Shown here piece after piece: positions 16,746-24,945 of a stretch of DNA of 64,000 nucleotides. The translations under genes were made by a program, and so were the position numbers. Positions within the stretch are counted from its first letter, which is position 1. Each line of letters begins with the position of its first letter. The notes under the pieces are model-generated. The model was not told the origin of the DNA, ran no database searches, and saw only the letters and a list, made by a program, of their open reading frames with translations. Source of the DNA: an uncultured Kordia sp. (GTDB taxonomy: Bacteria; Bacteroidota; Bacteroidia; Flavobacteriales; Flavobacteriaceae); assembly GCF_947496985.1 (NCBI RefSeq), contig NZ_CANMEZ010000002.1:248001-312000 (forward strand), written 5' to 3'.

Positions 16746-17345
16746 ATGAAACATATCATATTAACGTTATTGTTTATTATAAGCATACAAACAATAAACG
16801 CTCAGTTTGGTGAAAACCATGCTATATATACAACAACAGGTTTAAATTTTGGAAATTATTTCGGATTTAGTATGAATCTAGATTATGTATATAAGGAGAA
16901 ATATGCTTTCAAATTTGGCTATAGCATATATATACAAGAACCTGACTCAAAACCCGATGATTTTTCTTTAGGCCTTTTTGATGCTTTTTCATTATTTAGT
17001 TCTTTTAATCATTTAGAAACCTATCATATCATGGGTGGAAGAATATATAAATTCAATCAAAGTGGAACAATTCGTTTAAATTTGTCCGCAGGAATAGGTT
17101 TCACTAAAATTAAAGAACCTGTAAATTGGCAACCTATAAATAGTTTTTTACTTTCCAGAAATTACACTTGGGATTATCGTGAATATAACACTATAAGCTT
17201 TACCATTAATCCAAAAATAGAATTTCCATTTACACGCTATTTTGGAATGGCGCTTTCTCCGGTTTTACAAATTAATAAAGATCGCACCTACGTTGGTATT
17301 GGTGTTGAAACAATGTTAGGATTACTAAAAGGACGAAACAAATAG
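16746..17345 (+). CDS. Secreted or outer-membrane beta-rich protein of unknown function
   Basis: 199 residues with a clear signal peptide (MKHIILTLLFIISIQTINAQ). The mature part alternates short aromatic-rich strands (FGNYFGFSMNLDYVYKEKYAFKFGYS, IRLNLSAGIGF, ISFTINPKIEFPFTRYFGMALSPVLQI, TYVGIGVETML), as in small 8-stranded outer-membrane barrels. I recognise no specific family. It stands alone between the metK terminator and a weaker terminator at 17366-17403. A small porin-like or structural barrel is plausible, but no function can be assigned. Confidence 0.75.
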   Translation: MKHIILTLLFIISIQTINAQFGENHAIYTTTGLNFGNYFGFSMNLDYVYKEKYAFKFGYSIYIQEPDSKPDDFSLGLFDAFSLFSSFNHLETYHIMGGRIYKFNQSGTIRLNLSAGIGFTKIKEPVNWQPINSFLLSRNYTWDYREYNTISFTINPKIEFPFTRYFGMALSPVLQINKDRTYVGIGVETMLGLLKGRNK

Positions 17346-17365
17346 TTATATTTAATCAAATATTC

Positions 17366-17403
17366 AAAAAGCCGCTTCTATTGCTATGGAAGTGACTTTT
17401 TTT
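17366..17403 (+). terminator. Probable terminator of the 16746-17345 gene
   Basis: AGCCGCTTC / GAAGTGACT hairpin with one mismatch and one wobble, flanked by A5 and T7; 20 bp past the stop codon. Confidence 0.65.
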
Positions 17404-17486
17404 ATTCAATATAACCTACTAAACCGATGTATTCTATTGCCCTGATGACAATTCAAAATTGAGAAATTAATCAGCTTAACAAAAAT

Positions 17487-17645
17487 GAATAACCCTTAAA
17501 CAAGTCTACAAGGCATATGTTAAAGAATTCATGATGTTATATCGAGTAAAATATAATGAGAAGCCTTATGTTGAGTAAGAGTTTAGAAATAATTGGCATA
17601 AGCGTATACAATTCGTAGACAGTAGTAATTTACAAGATTATTTAT
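17487..17645 (+). pseudogene. Possible remnant of a degraded gene
   Basis: No intact gene occupies 17346-17707 (362 bp). One plus-strand frame from about 17487 to 17645 reads like real protein (for example LKQVYKAYVKEFMMLYRVKY before, and EFRNNWHKRIQFVDSSNLQD after, a single in-frame TAA at 17575-17577) but has no proper start or end. I do not recognise the family. It may be a relic left by turnover next to the effector gene that follows. Confidence 0.3.
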
Positions 17646-17707
17646 CTTTTTTTTACCCAATATATCTTATATCTTTTCTGTGTAATTTTTACACGAAGGT
17701 GTTATTT

Positions 17708-18475
17708 ATGCATACAAGCGATTATAAAAAACAACAAAATAAAAGTCAATCAGTAGCAAATAGTGTTTCTCAAAAAAAAGAAGACACTAATAATGCGTTT
17801 CAATTTGTTGATAATAGACCTAAAGCTATTATTCAACAAAAAATAATAGCCACTACACAAACTGAAGCATTGAAAAATGCAAATGACATCACGCAACTTC
17901 AAGTCAATAAAACGGTTCAATTAGGCAAAAAAAGAAAAAAGAAAGATTCAGATGATGATAGTGACGGTGGTGAGTGGAAACCACCTGCCGAAAGAAGAAA
18001 ACACAGGCATACGTTTAGCAAAGCATTACGTAGAAGAGTAATTACTAAAGCACCTAGAAATAAAAGCGGTAATTATGTTTGCCCAGGTTGTGGAAGACCT
18101 TTGGCAGATAGAAAAGGGAGAGAAATCAAAACTTATTATACTAGTAAATCTGGAAAACGACACAAAATCGTTTCAGGACAACTCGATCATTTCCCTAAAT
18201 GGAGTACACGACTTGCCCGATTAAAAAGACTCAAAAAAAGTGCCAGTGCTATACGAGCAGATCATGACGATCCAACAAGATTGAGACCACTTTGTCGTCG
18301 CTGTAACCAAAGTCATAAATTTGAAAAAACTAAAAAATTACCTGATAGCGGATTTTCAGACGATGAATATTTTAGCGATGATGAAGCTAGAGATGATGAA
18401 ATCTGGAAAAAGCATAGAAAACATGATGACGATGATAACAGCGGTGCAGGCGCTGGTGCTGGTATTTCAGTATAA
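17708..18475 (+). CDS. Probable injection-system effector: eCIS-type N-terminal motif plus HNH nuclease domain
   Basis: 255 residues from the ATG at 17708; an in-frame GTG lies three codons earlier. The N-terminus carries SQSVANSVSQKK, then FQFVDNRPKAIIQQKI, then ITQLQ..NKTVQLGKKRKKK. I know this F-x-DNRP-x-A-x-x-Q-x-K signature from proteins tied to extracellular contractile injection systems and polymorphic toxins. A basic/acidic linker leads to a zinc-binding HNH-like nuclease: CPGCG near residue 124, GQLDHFPKW near 158, LCRRCNQSHKFE near 195. The tail is Asp-rich with a Gly-Ala stretch. It probably acts as a DNase or RNase delivered to another cell. No injection-system structural genes and no obvious immunity gene are in the window. 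Nuclease fold: fairly sure; delivery route: inference. Confidence 0.7.
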   Translation: MHTSDYKKQQNKSQSVANSVSQKKEDTNNAFQFVDNRPKAIIQQKIIATTQTEALKNANDITQLQVNKTVQLGKKRKKKDSDDDSDGGEWKPPAERRKHRHTFSKALRRRVITKAPRNKSGNYVCPGCGRPLADRKGREIKTYYTSKSGKRHKIVSGQLDHFPKWSTRLARLKRLKKSASAIRADHDDPTRLRPLCRRCNQSHKFEKTKKLPDSGFSDDEYFSDDEARDDEIWKKHRKHDDDDNSGAGAGAGISV

Positions 18476-18587
18476 TTTTAAAATAATTTATTTTTTTGTG
18501 TAATATTTTAAACAAGCATGTACTAATAGTAATATACGTTAGGAAGGTCTTAATGTATTTACCATCTGAATTCATCAAAATAGCTAC

Positions 18588-18782
18588 ATGAAATATACAA
18601 ATCAAAAAAAATTGATGATACTCATCGTTTTAGGAATATCCATAATTTCCCTATCACAAATTGTAAATCATTATATTCAAATTCCAGATTTTATACATGG
18701 CATATGTAAAGGCGCAGGAATTGGAATATTAGTAATTGCTATTATTACATTGATTCGTCTGAAAAAATTAACTTCGACATAG
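18588..18782 (+). CDS. Small two-helix membrane protein
   Basis: 64 residues with two hydrophobic segments (LMILIVLGISIISLSQIV near the N-terminus and GIGILVIAIITLIRL near the C-terminus) and short charged ends. No family recognised. It lies 112 bp after the nuclease effector gene and 17 bp before the DinB gene, so it more likely shares a transcript with the latter. A role as immunity protein is not supported: a cytosolic nuclease would need a soluble inhibitor. Confidence 0.55.
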   Translation: MKYTNQKKLMILIVLGISIISLSQIVNHYIQIPDFIHGICKGAGIGILVIAIITLIRLKKLTST

Positions 18783-18799
18783 TTTAAAAAATAATGTAA

Positions 18800-19324
18800 A
18801 TGACTTTCAATCTACAAAAATCTATAGAAATACTCCAAAAAACTCCTGAAACGCTGAGGACATTGTTACATGATTTATCTGATGATTGGCTATTTCACAA
18901 CGAAGGAAAAAATACGTGGAGTCCTTATGATATTATTGGTCACTTGATTCATGGAGAAAAAACCGATTGGATAGTTCGTGCTAAAATTATTTTATCTGAC
19001 AAAGAAGATAAAACTTTTGAATCCTTTGACCGATTTGCACAAGAACAGGCAAGCAACGGCAAGTCTATTCAAGAATTATTAGTTGAATTTACTAAGTTTA
19101 GACAGTATAATTTAGAAATTTTAGCTCAGCTTAAAATCACTGAAAATGATTTACTTAAAAAAGGAATACATCCTGAATTGGGAGAAGTTAATTTACAACA
19201 ATTGTTAGCCACTTGGACCGTGCACGATTTGGGTCATATTGCACAAATAGCTAGAGTAATGGCAAAGCAATACACTACTGAAGTTGGTCCTTGGAAGGCT
19301 TATTTGGGAATCTTGAAAAAATAG
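18800..19324 (+). CDS. DinB superfamily protein
   Basis: 174 residues, the usual size. It is a four-helix DinB/YfiT-type protein with the metal-site histidines in DIIGHLIHGEKTDW near residue 50 and WTVHDLGHIAQIARVMAKQY near residue 140, ending GPWKAYLGIL as many flavobacterial members do. Family members are metal-dependent hydrolases or thiol transferases (for example bacillithiol-dependent), but substrates are rarely known. It is followed after 72 bp by an oxidoreductase gene in the same direction. Confidence 0.85.
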   Translation: MTFNLQKSIEILQKTPETLRTLLHDLSDDWLFHNEGKNTWSPYDIIGHLIHGEKTDWIVRAKIILSDKEDKTFESFDRFAQEQASNGKSIQELLVEFTKFRQYNLEILAQLKITENDLLKKGIHPELGEVNLQQLLATWTVHDLGHIAQIARVMAKQYTTEVGPWKAYLGILKK

Positions 19325-19396
19325 AGCCAATTTCTGACTCAATTCATCAAAAAGTATTTAGTATCTTTTCAACAAATTATACAACAACCATACTGA

Positions 19397-20377
19397 ATGA
19401 ATACAAAAACGAATTGGGGAATTATTGGCTTAGGAAAAATTGCAAACAAATTTGCTGCCGATTTACAACTTTCTGAAACTTCTACATTATACGGAGTTGC
19501 CTCCCGATCTTTAGAAAAAGCAACCAATTTTGCTACCAAATACAACGCGCGCAAAGCATATGACTCATATGAAGCAATTGTAAATGATTCTGAGATTGAT
19601 GTGATTTATATTGCGACTCCACATACATTTCATTTTGAAAATACCATGTTGTGTTTACAGCATCATAAAGCTGTTTTATGTGAGAAACCAATGGGAATCA
19701 ACGCACAACAAACTCAAACCATGATTCAAGAAGCAAAAGCTAAAAACCTGTTTTTAATGGAAGCCATTTGGACACGATTTATGCCTACTATTGAAAAATT
19801 GTTAGCTCTTCTTGATGAAAAAATAATTGGAGATATTATAAGTGTTCATGCTGATTTTGGTTTTCGAAGTGAATTCAATATAGAAAGTCGTTTGTATAAT
19901 AAAAAATTAGCTGGCGGTTCGTTGTTAGATATTGGAATTTATCCTATTTTCTTAAGCTTATTAGTATTAGGAATTCCCACAGATATTAACGCTATGGCGC
20001 GAATGACGGTTACAGAAGTTGATAGTTTTTGTACAATGTTATTCAATTATAAAAATAACTCAAAAGCAGTATTAGAGTCTACTTTTGAAACCAATACACC
20101 AACCGAAGCTTATATTCACGGAACAAAAGGAAGTATTAAATTACATCGTAGATTTCATCAGGCTACGACCTTGACATTACAAAAAGATGGTGCTGAAACT
20201 GTTTTTGAACTTCCACATATTGGAAACGGATATTTTCATGAAATTGAAGAAGTAAACACGTGTATTCAAAATGGAGTAACAGAAAGTTCAAAATTACCAT
20301 TAGCATTTAGTAATCAGTTAATCCAAATTATAGATAGGGTAAAGGTCAAAATAGGTTTGGAATATACAACTGAGTGA
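19397..20377 (+). CDS. Gfo/Idh/MocA family NAD(P)-dependent oxidoreductase
   Basis: 326 residues. The N-terminal Rossmann motif is WGIIGLGKIANKFAADL, the conserved catalytic-region motif is VLCEKPMGINAQQT near residue 97, and GGSLLDIGIYPIFL (near 175) lines the substrate pocket. The C-terminal half is the usual alpha/beta sheet domain (VLESTFETNTPTEAYIHGTKG). Close relatives act on sugars or trans-dihydrodiols; the substrate here is unknown. No sugar-utilisation genes flank it, so its pathway cannot be inferred from context. Confidence 0.88.
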   Translation: MNTKTNWGIIGLGKIANKFAADLQLSETSTLYGVASRSLEKATNFATKYNARKAYDSYEAIVNDSEIDVIYIATPHTFHFENTMLCLQHHKAVLCEKPMGINAQQTQTMIQEAKAKNLFLMEAIWTRFMPTIEKLLALLDEKIIGDIISVHADFGFRSEFNIESRLYNKKLAGGSLLDIGIYPIFLSLLVLGIPTDINAMARMTVTEVDSFCTMLFNYKNNSKAVLESTFETNTPTEAYIHGTKGSIKLHRRFHQATTLTLQKDGAETVFELPHIGNGYFHEIEEVNTCIQNGVTESSKLPLAFSNQLIQIIDRVKVKIGLEYTTE

Positions 20378-20427
20378 AACAAAAAGTCCATTTGTTCGTC
20401 TATTGAATACGTACCAAACCAATCAAC

Positions 20428-21705
20428 GTGCAAAAAAAGACCATTTCAAACAGTATTTTAATTGTATTACTTATCATCATAAGTCTTGCAACGATTACAT
20501 CCTATAATTTAGAAAATAAAAAAAGGGTATTACAAGCGGATGTTATTGAACTTTCAGATATTAAATATGGCATGTTTAATATTGATCAATGGGAAGAACA
20601 GTTTGCTGAAATTATCACAAAGAAACTTAAAGAATTAAAGCTTACTGGAAACGACCGGAAAGAAGCGCGTATAAAAATTAAAACATTTTTATACCAATCT
20701 ATTGATAAGTTTGAAACAACATATAAAGCCGAAAACGATCGGAAAGCAGATTTTGGTTTTTCTTTAAAGAATTTTGGTGCTGATTTTTTTGAAATTTTTG
20801 GGGAATTGAAAGAGCATGTTCCTGTGATTACAGAAGATATTCTTGATTTTTTAGAGAATGATGAAAATCGTGAAAACATAAAAAAATATATTCTTGAGCA
20901 AATAAACACATATACCGACGGAACTTTTCAAAAAATAGATTATTCCACTTACAATACTATTATTTCGAAATACAATGCACAATCAGGTGATGATTGCAAA
21001 ATGTTAATTTCAAGTCAAATAAAAGAAAGTAATGATACACAAAACGGAGTGAATTTTATTTTGCTTACTGCATTTTTATGTATTCTAACACTTATATTCT
21101 TCGAGAATAATCACTCTAATTTTGAAATCACCTTATACATTTTAGCGGCTTTACATTTACTTATTTTAGGTGTTTTTCTTCCAATGATTGCTATTGATGC
21201 ACGAATTTCATCTATGGAATTACAGTTAATGGGCGAACCTATTTCATTTACAGATCAGGTACTATATTATAAAAGTAAAAGTATCATGGAAGTTTCAAAA
21301 GTGATGCTTGCACAAGGGAAAATCAAAGTCATGATTGTTGGCATACTGGTGCTATTATTTAGTGTTATTTTTCCTGTATCCAAACTCATTTCCAGCTTGT
21401 TACTTATTTTCAAACGTGTTTTAAAAAACAATAAAATTATTCACTTTTTAGTATTTAAAAGTGGAAAATGGTCAATGGCAGATGTATTAGTTGTGGCAAT
21501 TTTCATGTCGTATATTGGCTTTACAGGTATCATTTCAAGTCAGTTAGATCAACTTGAAAATATGGGTTCAAGTTTAACGGTTTTGACCACAAACAATTCT
21601 GAACTTCAAAATGGTTTCTTCTTTTTTATGGGTTTTGTGATGATGAGTATTTTTATTTCACAAGCAATTCAGAAAATGATTGAAAAAACACGTAGCTTAA
21701 AATAG
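20428..21705 (+). CDS. PqiA-like multi-pass membrane protein with a large N-terminal extracytoplasmic insert
   Basis: 425 residues; the start is GTG at 20428, with no better ATG nearby. One N-terminal helix (SILIVLLIIISLATI) precedes a charged domain of about 170 residues, then come four or five membrane helices. The C-terminal part has the paraquat-inducible protein A features LGVFLPMIAIDARIS near residue 250, VIFPVSKLISSLLLIF near 310 and SGKWSMADVLVVAIFMSYI near 345. PqiA proteins work in envelope lipid transport with MCE proteins (PqiB), but no MCE gene is in the window. The soluble insert is unusual for PqiA and may replace such a partner. It is convergent with the 21824-24663 operon. 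Confidence 0.72.
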   Translation: MQKKTISNSILIVLLIIISLATITSYNLENKKRVLQADVIELSDIKYGMFNIDQWEEQFAEIITKKLKELKLTGNDRKEARIKIKTFLYQSIDKFETTYKAENDRKADFGFSLKNFGADFFEIFGELKEHVPVITEDILDFLENDENRENIKKYILEQINTYTDGTFQKIDYSTYNTIISKYNAQSGDDCKMLISSQIKESNDTQNGVNFILLTAFLCILTLIFFENNHSNFEITLYILAALHLLILGVFLPMIAIDARISSMELQLMGEPISFTDQVLYYKSKSIMEVSKVMLAQGKIKVMIVGILVLLFSVIFPVSKLISSLLLIFKRVLKNNKIIHFLVFKSGKWSMADVLVVAIFMSYIGFTGIISSQLDQLENMGSSLTVLTTNNSELQNGFFFFMGFVMMSIFISQAIQKMIEKTRSLK

Positions 21706-21756
21706 TATTACAATCAATAAAGAATAACCTATTTGTCACAAATTGAACGTAAAGCA

Positions 21757-21815
21757 ACTTGATTCAGCTTCTCAAAACAGTTACATGTGTGATTCCAAAT
21801 CAAGTTCAGAATGAC
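21757..21815. repeat. Dispersed intergenic inverted repeat (copy 1)
   Basis: Arms AACTTGATT (21757-21765) and AATCAAGTT (21798-21806). Read on the minus strand it starts GTCATTCTGAACTTGATT, closely resembling GTCATGCAGAACTTGATT at 34619-34636. It sits between convergent genes; a repeat element doubling as terminator is plausible. Confidence 0.5.
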
Positions 21816-21823
21816 AACGCAAC

Positions 21824-22483
21824 TTAAATAACAATCAACTTTTCTTTGATCGCTTTTATTAATAAGCCCGCAGTATTTTTTACACCCAATTTACTGATCA
21901 GGTTTTTACGATGTCCTTCAATGGTTCGTACACTTAAGAATAATTTTTCTGCTATTTCGGCTGTGGTACATTCTTGTGCAATCAATTCTAACACTTCTAA
22001 TTCACGTGCCGTTAAATGATAATCTTTGCCTATTTTTAATGGTTTTCCAGATTTGTTTTTTAATCCTTTTAATAAAGCTTGTGATACAAATTCATTAAAA
22101 TAAAACCCTTTGCGCACTACCGTTTTGATAGCTTCTTCCAATTCTTCACGAGTCGTATCTTTAAGTAAATAACCATTGGCGCCAATTTCCATTAAATAAG
22201 AAATCATGCGTTCTTCCTTATGCATGGTAAGGATAATTACTTTTACATTTGGATATTCTTCCTGAAGTTTTAGCGTAGCATCTACTCCATTCATTTCTTC
22301 CATTTCTAAATCTAACAATATCACATTAGGAACATCATTTTTCAACTTTGTAAATAAGTCTTTTCCATTTACAGCTTCTAACACAAGTGTAACTCCTGAA
22401 ATTTTATCCAGTAACGATTTTATTCCTTCTCTAAATAAGTTATGATCGTCTACTAAACCTAGTTTTATTGTTTCTTCAGTCAT
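21824..22483 (-). CDS. NarL/FixJ-type response regulator
   Basis: 219 residues. Receiver domain 1-120 with the acidic pocket DDH near the start, phosphoacceptor Asp in VILLDLEMEEMNGVDATLKL near residue 57, and the Thr/Lys switch residues in VIILTMHKEE and YLLKDTTREEL. The C-terminal LuxR-type HTH contains LTARELEVLELIAQECTTAEIAEKLFLSVRTIEGHRKNLISKLG. It starts 2 bp after the histidine kinase stop and is the last gene of a four-gene operon. It is the probable phosphorylation partner of that kinase; targets are unknown. Confidence 0.95.
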   Translation of the reverse strand: MTEETIKLGLVDDHNLFREGIKSLLDKISGVTLVLEAVNGKDLFTKLKNDVPNVILLDLEMEEMNGVDATLKLQEEYPNVKVIILTMHKEERMISYLMEIGANGYLLKDTTREELEEAIKTVVRKGFYFNEFVSQALLKGLKNKSGKPLKIGKDYHLTARELEVLELIAQECTTAEIAEKLFLSVRTIEGHRKNLISKLGVKNTAGLLIKAIKEKLIVI

Positions 22484-22485
22484 GA

Positions 22486-23265
22486 TTACATGGGTATTTT
22501 AATCGTTGCTTTCATCCCAGATTTTTGTGCACTAAAATGTATGGTACCTTCTAAAACTGACAACCTACTTTCTATATTTCTAAGTCCAATTCCTTTTTGG
22601 TTTAAATATTCTTGTTGCAAACCAATTCCATCATCTTCATATACAATTTTCAACGTATTTCCTTCATTTCCTATTGTAATAGAAAGATTTGATGCAGCTG
22701 CATGTTTCAACGTATTATTGATTAATTCTTGAATGATTCTGTAGATATTTAATTCATATGCTTTCGCGATAGGACTCGTGGTGACATCTACAAAAATTGC
22801 TTCCAATTTACCTGCTTCATTAACAGTTTGCACTAAAGTATCAACAGCTTCTAATAATCCTAATTTTTCTAAAATTACAGGACGTAAATCTTGCGAAATA
22901 TTTCGAACACCTTGAATCATCGCATCAAAAAGCGAGCGCATTTTATCAGTGGTTGTCGTTAATTCTTCTAGCGTAAGTTCCGTAGAAATTTGACTTAAAT
23001 ACAATTTAGTTGTCGTTAATAATGCACCAACATCATCATGTAATTCTTTGCCAATACGTGTGCGTTCTTTTTCTTCACTTTCAATTGCTACCGCTAACAA
23101 TTCTCGTTGATAATCTGCTTCAATTTTTTGATGATTTTTTTGTTGTGCAAGCAATCGTTTTTGGTATACGATAAAAAATAAAATTACCGCCAAAGCAAGC
23201 ACAAAAAACATAATCATTCCAATTATTATGACTTGTAACGTTATTGTTGATCCGGATTCACCCAT
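22486..23265 (-). CDS. NarL/DesK-family sensor histidine kinase
   Basis: 259 residues. One N-terminal membrane helix (VIIIGMIMFFVLALAVILFFIVY), a coiled-coil linker, then a HisKA_3 dimerisation domain with the phosphorylated His in RIGKELHDDVGALLTTTKLYLSQI near residue 76. The HATPase domain has IQELINNTLKHAAASNLSI (N box), YEDDGIGL and KGIGLRNIESRLSVLEGT. There is hardly any extracytoplasmic sensor, so the signal probably comes through the overlapping upstream 7TM protein gene. Its start overlaps that gene by 25 bp, implying coupled translation. Confidence 0.94.
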   Translation of the reverse strand: MGESGSTITLQVIIIGMIMFFVLALAVILFFIVYQKRLLAQQKNHQKIEADYQRELLAVAIESEEKERTRIGKELHDDVGALLTTTKLYLSQISTELTLEELTTTTDKMRSLFDAMIQGVRNISQDLRPVILEKLGLLEAVDTLVQTVNEAGKLEAIFVDVTTSPIAKAYELNIYRIIQELINNTLKHAAASNLSITIGNEGNTLKIVYEDDGIGLQQEYLNQKGIGLRNIESRLSVLEGTIHFSAQKSGMKATIKIPM

Positions 23266-23891
23266 ATAGCTATTATGAAAAAAATGACTAATACAATATT
23301 AACAATAGCATGGAGTCCCCAAACTAAAAAATTAACCTCAGCTGTTTCAGTAGACAAACTATTACTGATAAAGAATAAGAGCAAGTTACTCGAAAAATAT
23401 ATTAAAAACCCTGCATTAAGCCAAAACATTGGATTTCGTTCTAACGATGTATATTTTACTTCTTTCAGCAATGCATAAAAATAACAGGTGGTTAAAAAGA
23501 TAACCAACAATCCTAAAATTGTGGTTGCATTTGAATTGAACGTAAGTATGCTTTGAAAAAAGCACATATTTATAAGGCAAAATAGCGTAAATAACACAGC
23601 TGCTATTGTAAAAACATATTTTGGAAATATTTTGTACAATGCATCTTTATAAATGTAAATAATACACAGAAACTCTATAATGGTATAAAAGTGATATACA
23701 GGTAAATTATTGAGTTTTTGATACCATAAAATATTTGCAATGAGCTCCGTAATGGAAAATAAGATGACTAAATAAAATAATTTTCGTTGCATCTTTGACA
23801 AACGATAGTACTTCCACATTCCTATTAGCAAGGGAAGTACTATTGTAAGTGACGATAGTAATCGTAGATTTCCAAAAAATTCTTTACTCAT
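23241..23891 (-). CDS. Seven-helix membrane protein linked to the histidine kinase
   Basis: 216 residues, almost entirely membrane: seven hydrophobic segments can be counted, beginning SSLTIVLPLLIGMW and ending AIVNIVLVIFFIIAIWV. Conserved-looking inter-helix residues include a Trp-Tyr-Gln-Lys turn after helix 2 and YHFYTIIEFLCIIYIYK in helix 3. No named family recognised; similar proteins accompany NarL-type kinases in flavobacteria, to my recollection. The gene overlaps the kinase gene, so a sensor or signal-relay role for the kinase is inferred. Confidence 0.72.
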   Translation of the reverse strand: MSKEFFGNLRLLSSLTIVLPLLIGMWKYYRLSKMQRKLFYLVILFSITELIANILWYQKLNNLPVYHFYTIIEFLCIIYIYKDALYKIFPKYVFTIAAVLFTLFCLINMCFFQSILTFNSNATTILGLLVIFLTTCYFYALLKEVKYTSLERNPMFWLNAGFLIYFSSNLLLFFISNSLSTETAEVNFLVWGLHAIVNIVLVIFFIIAIWVNPDQQ

Positions 23892-23901
23892 TCCATTCTA
23901 T

Positions 23902-24663
23902 TTAACATGTTGGTGGACACGGACTTGTATATTGCATAAAAAATTCTAATGAAAATATACTTTTGATTACGCCTTCTTCTATTTCACTATCAATCTTTTT
24001 ACAAGCTACATTACCCGAGTTGATGAAGTAACTTATAACTGGATTTTTTTTCGGATCTTTTACTGTCATATATTGAAAACCGATAACTGGTGCAAATGCA
24101 GTTAAAGATGGAATCGCAAACTTATTCTTGTCCACACCAAGATACATATTAATTGCATTCAGTTTACTACTATCAGGAATTAGCTCTTTTAAAGCAGTTA
24201 TTACTGCTCCTGAGTTGTGATAACTGGTTACTCTTTTAGGAATACCATTATCTCTAACAATAAATAAATCATCGATTAAATGAAAATCTAAAGTGTTCCA
24301 ATTGTACGTAACCATTTCTTTATATTCTTCTGGAACACGTGCTCCATTATTAGTTTTGAGCATATTTTTGTCTTGCTTGGTTATAATCTCCATTTCAAGG
24401 TATTTACCATCAATTTCGAAAATAGGCGCAAAAGTAATTACATTATCATTGGTTTGTTTTTCATTATTTAACCCTAAATGGATTGTAATTTTTTTCATTG
24501 TATTCCAATTCTTTTTCACTGTTGACAAATCGGACACTGTGTATTCACTCACACGTACATGTTGTTGTTTATTAAATTTGTGAAAATGGTGCGCCAAGCT
24601 TAACACAGGTTCAGCTTTCCATTTGTTTATTTTTTCTTGTACACTATCTGTAATTTTGCTCAT
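23902..24663 (-). CDS. Conserved-looking protein of unknown function, first gene of the kinase operon
   Basis: 253 residues, soluble: no signal peptide or membrane segment. An N-terminal helical stretch (DSVQEKINKWKAEPVLSLAHHFHKF) is followed by what reads as mixed alpha/beta structure (TIHLGLNN, ITFAPIFEIDGKYLEME) and a C-terminus ending PCPPTC. FAPIFEIDGKY and FAPVIGFQYM look like two related strands, so a duplicated fold is possible. I do not recognise the family. It lies 10 bp before the 7TM gene and is divergent from the pentein-like enzyme at 24946, with about 280 bp of AT-rich DNA between them in which I see no clear regulatory site. Confidence 0.65.
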   Translation of the reverse strand: MSKITDSVQEKINKWKAEPVLSLAHHFHKFNKQQHVRVSEYTVSDLSTVKKNWNTMKKITIHLGLNNEKQTNDNVITFAPIFEIDGKYLEMEIITKQDKNMLKTNNGARVPEEYKEMVTYNWNTLDFHLIDDLFIVRDNGIPKRVTSYHNSGAVITALKELIPDSSKLNAINMYLGVDKNKFAIPSLTAFAPVIGFQYMTVKDPKKNPVISYFINSGNVACKKIDSEIEEGVIKSIFSLEFFMQYTSPCPPTC

Positions 24664-24945
24664 CGTGGTTTATTTTATCTTTTTAATAATACATTTTTAC
24701 TATTTATAATTACCAGTAATTTCATCATAAATCTAGTCAAAAAATCTACCTGATAATTCTGCAAAACAAATAATTACGTGTAAACCACTACAAAACACGT
24801 AATTCTACTTAACTGTATTTTCAGTACATACAGTCTGTTTTCACCTTTAAATAAATGGGAGTTTTGAACTTTCAATTAATTTCAGGTGGAAGCTGAAAAA
24901 CCAATTCAATAGAGTAAGCATTTTATATTTCAATACAATTTAACG

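Noticed and set aside
18321-18503. Second small frame inside the effector gene
   Set aside because: It is an overlapping frame created by the Asp-rich tail codons.
18588-18782. Immunity protein for the nuclease effector
   Set aside because: The 64-residue product is a membrane protein; a cytosolic nuclease would need a soluble inhibitor, and effectors aimed at eukaryotes need none.
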